A stretch of 9,115 nucleotides of DNA, taken from positions 1 to 9,115 of the forward strand of contig CANFGA010000089.1 in assembly GCA_947446335.1 (NCBI GenBank). Reading direction: 5' to 3'. This DNA is from Oxalobacteraceae bacterium. Its GTDB lineage: Bacteria; Pseudomonadota; Gammaproteobacteria; Burkholderiales; Burkholderiaceae_D. A program made the translations under genes and the position numbers. Below are positions 5,697 through 9,115 of this stretch, in pieces. The notes below the pieces were generated by a model. That model saw only the letters and a list, made by a program, of their open reading frames with translations, was not told the origin of the DNA and searched no databases. Position 1 is the first letter of the stretch. Each line of letters begins with the position of its first letter.

Positions 5697-6011
5697 ATGA
5701 ATTTATCGAATTTGTCCGTCGCCGAACTTCGCACGCTGCAAGAAAATATCACGCAACAACTGAAGAAGTGCGAGCAGCAAGAGATTGCCAGCGCCCGCGA
5801 ACAGATTCTGGCGATTGCTCAAAGCGTCGGCGTCCCTCTGGGCGAGTTGATCAACAGCATCAAGCCGTCGCAAAAAGAGAAAGCCGTCGTTGCTGTGCAA
5901 TATCGCAATCCAGACGATGCGACCGAGCAGTGGACAGGCCGCGGCCGTCAGCCGAAATGGGTCAAAGCCTGGATTGATGCAGGCAAGTCTCTGGATCTGG
6001 TGCGCGTCTAG
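5697..6011 (+). CDS. H-NS family histone-like nucleoid-structuring protein
   Basis: A 104-aa nucleoid-associated DNA-binding protein that typically silences AT-rich, horizontally acquired genes. The N-terminal part (residues about 1-50, LSVAELRTLQENITQQLKKC) is the helical oligomerisation region. The C-terminal domain (about 66-100) has the H-NS signature VQYRNPDDATEQWTGRGRQP, then KWVKAW. G81-R82-G83-R84 sits in the minor-groove-binding loop, in the RGR form common in Burkholderiales relatives. Length is normal (about 95-135 aa). The ATG at 5697 is preferred over a GTG at 5658 because of the AAAGGA site and family alignment. It is transcribed alone on the plus strand, divergent from the RM block and convergent with the membrane-protein gene. 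It may be a locally acting, element-borne paralogue and not the main chromosomal H-NS. Confidence 0.93.
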   Translation: MNLSNLSVAELRTLQENITQQLKKCEQQEIASAREQILAIAQSVGVPLGELINSIKPSQKEKAVVAVQYRNPDDATEQWTGRGRQPKWVKAWIDAGKSLDLVRV

Positions 6012-6041
6012 CATTCGCCGGACAGGCAGGTGCCAGGTTTC

Positions 6042-6066
6042 AAAAAACAGTCATTTTTGAAGACTG
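6042..6066 (-). terminator. Possible intrinsic terminator for the 569-aa gene
   Basis: Read on the minus strand, CAGTC, a 9-nt loop and GACTG are followed directly by TTTTTT. The site lies 126 bp beyond the stop of the membrane-protein gene in the convergent gap. The 5-bp stem is weak. An overlapping alternative hairpin TTCAAAAA/TTTTTGAA (6039-6046/6054-6061) could serve the plus strand after the H-NS gene. Confidence 0.4.
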
Positions 6067-6191
6067 ACATCAGCCTCTGAAAATGCTTTTTTGGGGATAT
6101 GGTCTGCGCTATCATCAAAGTGCTGGCGCCGTTGACGGCTGGGCTGCGGCCATGCGCCGTGTCGACCGGCGACGACGGCAAGCCCGCAGTT

Positions 6192-7901
6192 TCAGCGCTC
6201 GCACCGCTCGATTGGCGTCTGCCGATCCGGCATGAATCTATCCTCCACCAAGGCCGCCCGGCCGTTCCCGGACAGTGCGCTTATGGTCTCATTGAGCATC
6301 CCCAGCGCCTGTATTTTTGCTATATCCCTGCTCGATGTCGGCGCCGCGACGGCGCTCTGTTCCCTTGCAAATTGCACCAGCCGCTCGGCGGTCGCCTTGG
6401 TAAAGCCGTCGGCCGGCGCCATCGCGATGATGGAGCGCTTGCCGTCCTTGCCGAAGGCGACGGAAACGATATCGGCGACCCACACTCGCAGCGTGGCGTC
6501 TTCCACGCGGGTCAGCGTTGATGTCGATTGCACATGGCTGGCGTATCGGTTACCGATGCTCAGTTGCGAGGTTTGATACGTTCCGTCCACCACAATCCAG
6601 ACCAGGCGCGACGTGAAATACATGCGCGAGTACAGCAGATGCCCGATCCCGATCGCCAGTATCGTCGCCGCGCCGAGCGCGATCACGATCAGGAAGATGC
6701 GCGCGATTTCCATGCGCGCCATCTGGGCAAACAGCGGCGCATGGTGGGCCGCGACGATGGCCATCAAGCCGGCCAGCGCCAATCCCCAGGCGCTGAGCAA
6801 CATCCGGTAGCGGGCATGCTTCAGTCCGGCGGCATGCTTGTCCGGGTTCGATGCCATGCTGGCCGTGGGCTGGGTTTCTTCCAGGATGTAGCCCTGGAAT
6901 GCGCCGCGGTCGCTTTCCTTCGAGCCCGGCGGCACATTGGCGTAGGAACGGTTGGGAATGTTGCGCACCCACTGGTCCTGGAAATCCCGGCTCACCTTGG
7001 TCCACAGTTGGGCCGGATGGCAATTCATCGATACCGTCGTCCGCTCGCAAGACACGCCGGTTTGCGACACATTGTCCAATTGGGCAAACAACGATGCGAG
7101 AAACAGCAGCGACGTCCCCATAGCCGCGCTCAGCAACAGCAATGGCGCGATCCAGATCGGTGGAATTTCTAGCGCGGGCGCGAAGCGAGGAATCGTCGCC
7201 GGCGCGAGCACGGCGAACGCGACCATGGCGATCAGCTTCCACAACATCGCTTGAGCGTCGCCATCGTCATTCTTCAGTTCCGCCTGATCGCGATTGGCCA
7301 GCAACGGCGCCAGCACGGCGATGGCTGCGAGCGGCAAGTACAGCCAGGAAACTGCGGCTTCGAATGCGGCGCCGCGAAACAAACCATATGACACCAGCAG
7401 CGACGCCGACATGGCGGTGATCGCCAGCACCGCATGGAAATGCCGGACGGCCGCGGCCTGGACTGCGGCAGGGGAAGTAATCAACGGCTTGATCAAGAAA
7501 TACAGAATGCCGTTCACCGGACCGCGCGGCTCCGGAAACTCGATTGCCTGCTGACGCAGCGCATGCATGATCTCCAGCGCCCCTTTTGCCAGCCCCAGTC
7601 CGGCAATCGGCATGTCCTCGGCCAGCGAGCGGGGGAATTGGCGCCCCAGAAAAAAGCGCAACTGGGACATGGCCTGGATCGCCAGCTTGATCGCGGCGCC
7701 GAACAGGCCGATCGCCAGCACAGCGGTTGCGGCAGCAAGCGGATCTTGCCGGTCCTGCAAATAAGCGCGCGCACTGAGCAAGACCGAGATGCCGCCGGCG
7801 CTCAGCACCGCAGCGCACAGCAGCAGGAAAATATTCTCGATTTTGTAGGGATTCGGAAAGTCGTTGACGCCGCTGTCGCCGGCATTGAATTCGTAAGTCA
7901 T
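6192..7901 (-). CDS. Unrecognised polytopic inner-membrane protein, 569 aa
   Basis: I do not recognise the family. After a short cytoplasmic-looking head (residues 1-22, with VNDFPNPYKIEN), about eight hydrophobic segments are visible near residues 23-46, 56-78, 156-178, 183-202, 218-236, 248-274, 368-386 and 400-422. Residues 80-155 and 275-365 form polar loops. The second loop holds two cysteines (C285 and C294). The soluble tail (about 423-569) has beta-rich content (LVWIVVDGTYQTSQLSIG, LRVWVADIVSVAFGKDGKRS). I start it at the ATG at 7901. An in-frame TTG at 8096, overlapping the upstream stop, would add 65 residues of Arg/Pro/Cys-rich, non-protein-like sequence. The Shine-Dalgarno is weak. 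It lies downstream of two small genes on the same strand and probably works with them at the membrane. Confidence 0.82.
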   Translation of the reverse strand: MTYEFNAGDSGVNDFPNPYKIENIFLLLCAAVLSAGGISVLLSARAYLQDRQDPLAAATAVLAIGLFGAAIKLAIQAMSQLRFFLGRQFPRSLAEDMPIAGLGLAKGALEIMHALRQQAIEFPEPRGPVNGILYFLIKPLITSPAAVQAAAVRHFHAVLAITAMSASLLVSYGLFRGAAFEAAVSWLYLPLAAIAVLAPLLANRDQAELKNDDGDAQAMLWKLIAMVAFAVLAPATIPRFAPALEIPPIWIAPLLLLSAAMGTSLLFLASLFAQLDNVSQTGVSCERTTVSMNCHPAQLWTKVSRDFQDQWVRNIPNRSYANVPPGSKESDRGAFQGYILEETQPTASMASNPDKHAAGLKHARYRMLLSAWGLALAGLMAIVAAHHAPLFAQMARMEIARIFLIVIALGAATILAIGIGHLLYSRMYFTSRLVWIVVDGTYQTSQLSIGNRYASHVQSTSTLTRVEDATLRVWVADIVSVAFGKDGKRSIIAMAPADGFTKATAERLVQFAREQSAVAAPTSSRDIAKIQALGMLNETISALSGNGRAALVEDRFMPDRQTPIERCER

Positions 7902-7953
7902 GGTGAGGTCTTTCGGTGGGGGAGACGGTTCATTGGACCATCTCAAAACCGAT

Positions 7954-7967
7954 ATGCAAGCCGGGTT
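7954..7967. repeat. 14-nt direct repeat, copy 1 (upstream of the 569-aa gene)
   Basis: ATGCAAGCCGGGTT, identical to 9044-9057. The match continues imperfectly into a G-rich stretch (6 of the next 9 bases). This copy lies 53 bp upstream of the membrane-protein start, inside the 191-bp gap. It may be a shared regulatory site or a trace of duplication. Confidence 0.5.
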
Positions 7968-8092
7968 GCGGCGGGGCAGGGCATCGCAAAATCCGGTTTG
8001 CGCCAACCGAAAACAGCGCGATTGTGACGTGCCGATCCGATGCCGCCGTGGCGCCGATGCTATTGGTTCACGCCAAAGGTGACAGCGTCTCC

Positions 8093-8389
8093 TCAATCGA
8101 CATCGGCACCGGGGCGCTTGCTGGCCCTGCCGGAATTTGCCTTCCGCTTGGAGTGGATTTTTTTGTCCAATTGGCGCTCGGTCCAGTTCGCCAGCTCATC
8201 CTTGCCCCTTGCGGTTCGCCAGGCTCGGAACGCGGTGAACAGCACGAGCAGCATGACCTGCCCGATGTAGGCGCTGTCGGAGGAAACGCCCGTCATCGAT
8301 GCATAAAATTCGGCAAACCAGAAATGAATGAACAGGTACGATGGCACGCTGCTCAAGATGACGCCGATGACCGGGATGCGATTTTTCAT
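8093..8389 (-). CDS. Small membrane protein with two predicted TM segments, 98 aa
   Basis: Unrecognised. Two hydrophobic segments at about residues 5-30 (PVIGVILSSVPSYLFIHF) and 41-58 (YIGQVMLLVLFTAF) are followed by a strongly basic cytoplasmic tail (ERQLDKKIHSKRKANSGRAS). By the positive-inside rule both termini are probably cytoplasmic. The start at 8389 is fixed by an AAGGAG Shine-Dalgarno (8395-8400) 5 nt upstream. An in-frame extension to 8548 overlaps the preceding gene and is not credible. It starts 40 bp after the 146-aa gene, and the 569-aa membrane gene begins 191 bp further on, so the three probably form one transcription unit. Confidence 0.8.
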   Translation of the reverse strand: MKNRIPVIGVILSSVPSYLFIHFWFAEFYASMTGVSSDSAYIGQVMLLVLFTAFRAWRTARGKDELANWTERQLDKKIHSKRKANSGRASKRPGADVD

Positions 8390-8394
8390 GGAAG

Positions 8395-8400
8395 CTCCTT
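8395..8400 (-). promoter_or_regulatory. Ribosome binding site of the 98-aa membrane gene
   Basis: AAGGAG on the minus strand with 5-nt spacing to the ATG at 8389. It is the strongest start signal in this gene set and defines the small ORF. Confidence 0.75.
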
Positions 8401-8429
8401 GGTGGTCGAGAATTTTTAGGGGCACTTTT

Positions 8430-8870
8430 TCACGGCTCTCGTGGCGCTTGCAACTGCCCGATCGCGACGCGCAAGCCGGCGCCGATGCCCCTGTATTGAA
8501 TGGCGTCGCGAACTTCCCGAAAATCGCGCACCACCGCCAGCCAGGCAAATGTCCAGCGGTGATGGCGCATGTGAAAAACGCACATCATTTGCTCCAGCGT
8601 GGCATGCGGCTGCAAGGCGCGATGCACGGCGCAATTGAGACGCCACCACAGCACGCGGTGATCGCCTCGGCCGGCCAACTGGGCCTTGACCGAGCGCCTG
8701 TCCATGGCGGAGGCGTCATTCATCCAGATTCCTCGTGCCGCGAGCCCCGGCGCCAAATGCGCCGCCCTGGTCGGCTTGCCCGATGGGATCGTCCTGATGA
8801 ACGCGATTTTCTCCCGCTTGGCGAAATCGATGCCCATCAGGTTCTGGTTGGTGATCGGTTCGTTCTTCAT
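8430..8870 (-). CDS. Hypothetical 146-aa basic protein
   Basis: Unrecognised. It has no signal peptide or clear membrane segment. It is rich in Arg, Ala, His and Trp, with helical middle and C-terminal parts (LWWRLNCAVHRALQP, MCVFHMRHHRWTFAWLAVVR, REVRDAIQYRG). I place the start at the ATG at 8870 (MKNEPITNQN), which has an AAAGGGAA stretch about 8 nt upstream. A longer in-frame start at 9035 gives low-complexity basic sequence and is not preferred. It is the first gene of the minus-strand set leading to the two membrane proteins. The frame is open and family-like in composition, but another reading frame is also open across part of it, so its reality is less sure. Confidence 0.6.
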   Translation of the reverse strand: MKNEPITNQNLMGIDFAKREKIAFIRTIPSGKPTRAAHLAPGLAARGIWMNDASAMDRRSVKAQLAGRGDHRVLWWRLNCAVHRALQPHATLEQMMCVFHMRHHRWTFAWLAVVRDFREVRDAIQYRGIGAGLRVAIGQLQAPREP

Positions 8871-9043
8871 GTCGAAATTCCCTTTCTTTGTTTTAATCCG
8901 GATTGATAACTTGCGCCCGCAGCCGGAATTTTTTCCACTGGCCTCGGGCTGGGCGACGCTGCTTGCATGCAGTTGCCGGAGGTGTCGCGTCCGGTTTTTC
9001 AGAAGGCCATGCAGTGCATCGATCGTAGCAATCAAAGTTCCGA

Positions 9044-9057
9044 ATGCAAGCCGGGTT
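9044..9057. repeat. 14-nt direct repeat, copy 2 (upstream of the 146-aa gene)
   Basis: The second copy of ATGCAAGCCGGGTT in the same orientation as 7954-7967. It lies 174 bp upstream of the 146-aa gene, in the 245-bp region to the window edge that probably carries the promoter of the three-gene set. I found no gene or terminator in that region. Confidence 0.5.
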
Positions 9058-9115
9058 TGGGAGGGGAAATGGTGCCGCGTCGGCGGCGTGCGCGGGTTGG
9101 TCGAGCAAATCGCGA

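Noticed and set aside
7902..8096. TTG-initiated 65-residue extension of the 569-aa protein overlapping the upstream stop
   Set aside because: The TTGA overlap is suggestive of coupling, but the encoded stretch is Arg/Pro/Cys-rich without structure and includes the 14-nt repeat. The ATG at 7901 gives a natural membrane-protein start.
6192..8096. Several plus-strand frames of 60-214 aa across the membrane-protein gene
   Set aside because: They are shadows of the minus-strand gene, with no start signals and no recognisable motifs.
8893..9108. 71-aa minus-strand frame at the window edge
   Set aside because: Composition is low-complexity and non-protein-like, there is no visible start signal, and the frame lies in what is probably the promoter region of the 146-aa gene.
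1..9115. CRISPR array or tandem repeats
   Set aside because: No regularly spaced direct repeats were seen anywhere in the window. The only notable repeats are the IS ends, two small inverted repeats, a palindrome and one 14-nt pair.

Overview
The window looks like accessory chromosome from a betaproteobacterium, probably Burkholderiales (Oxalobacteraceae or Burkholderiaceae-like). This is inferred from moderately high GC, the short H-NS protein of the beta/gammaproteobacterial HvrA/BpH3 type with a C-terminal RGR DNA-binding motif, and the style of the IS3-family element and type I restriction genes. No single marker fixes the genus.

Layout. (1) Positions 2-1254 hold a complete IS3-family insertion sequence on the minus strand: two overlapping frames orfA and orfB, an A7G slippery site for the OrfAB fusion, and 26-bp terminal inverted repeats. 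(2) Positions 1319-5373 hold a minus-strand gene train. In transcription order it is an unknown 226-aa protein, a drastically shortened hsdM, a 39-aa fragment resembling the DUF1016/YhcG N-terminal domain, a half-length hsdS with one target recognition domain, an intact YhcG/DUF1016 PDDEXK nuclease, and a 334-aa PIN-like protein with a very long insert. Several junctions are ATGA overlaps or near-contacts, so translation is probably coupled. The IS sits 64 bp beyond the last gene. No hsdR is visible and the catalytic core of HsdM is missing, so the classic type I restriction-modification system is dead as seen here. The reading frames of the two nuclease-like genes remain open. (3) Positions 5374-5696 are a 323-bp non-coding divergent region with a T-arm-like sequence, a 12-bp palindrome and a small inverted repeat. 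(4) Positions 5697-6011 (plus strand) encode an H-NS-family protein. (5) Positions 6192-8870 hold a minus-strand set of three unrecognised genes: a 146-aa basic protein, a 98-aa protein with two predicted membrane segments, and a 569-aa polytopic membrane protein. The last converges on the H-NS gene. A 14-nt direct repeat lies upstream of the first and the third gene.

How it fits together. The 1.3-5.4 kb block reads as a decayed type I RM locus that may persist as a carrier of two nuclease-like accessory genes (YhcG-type and PIN-type). Their coupling to the hsdS remnant and their open frames make them the best candidate for an undescribed defence or toxin module. The three-gene membrane set is a second, independent unknown. 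I see no tRNA gene, rRNA, CRISPR array or phage structural genes.
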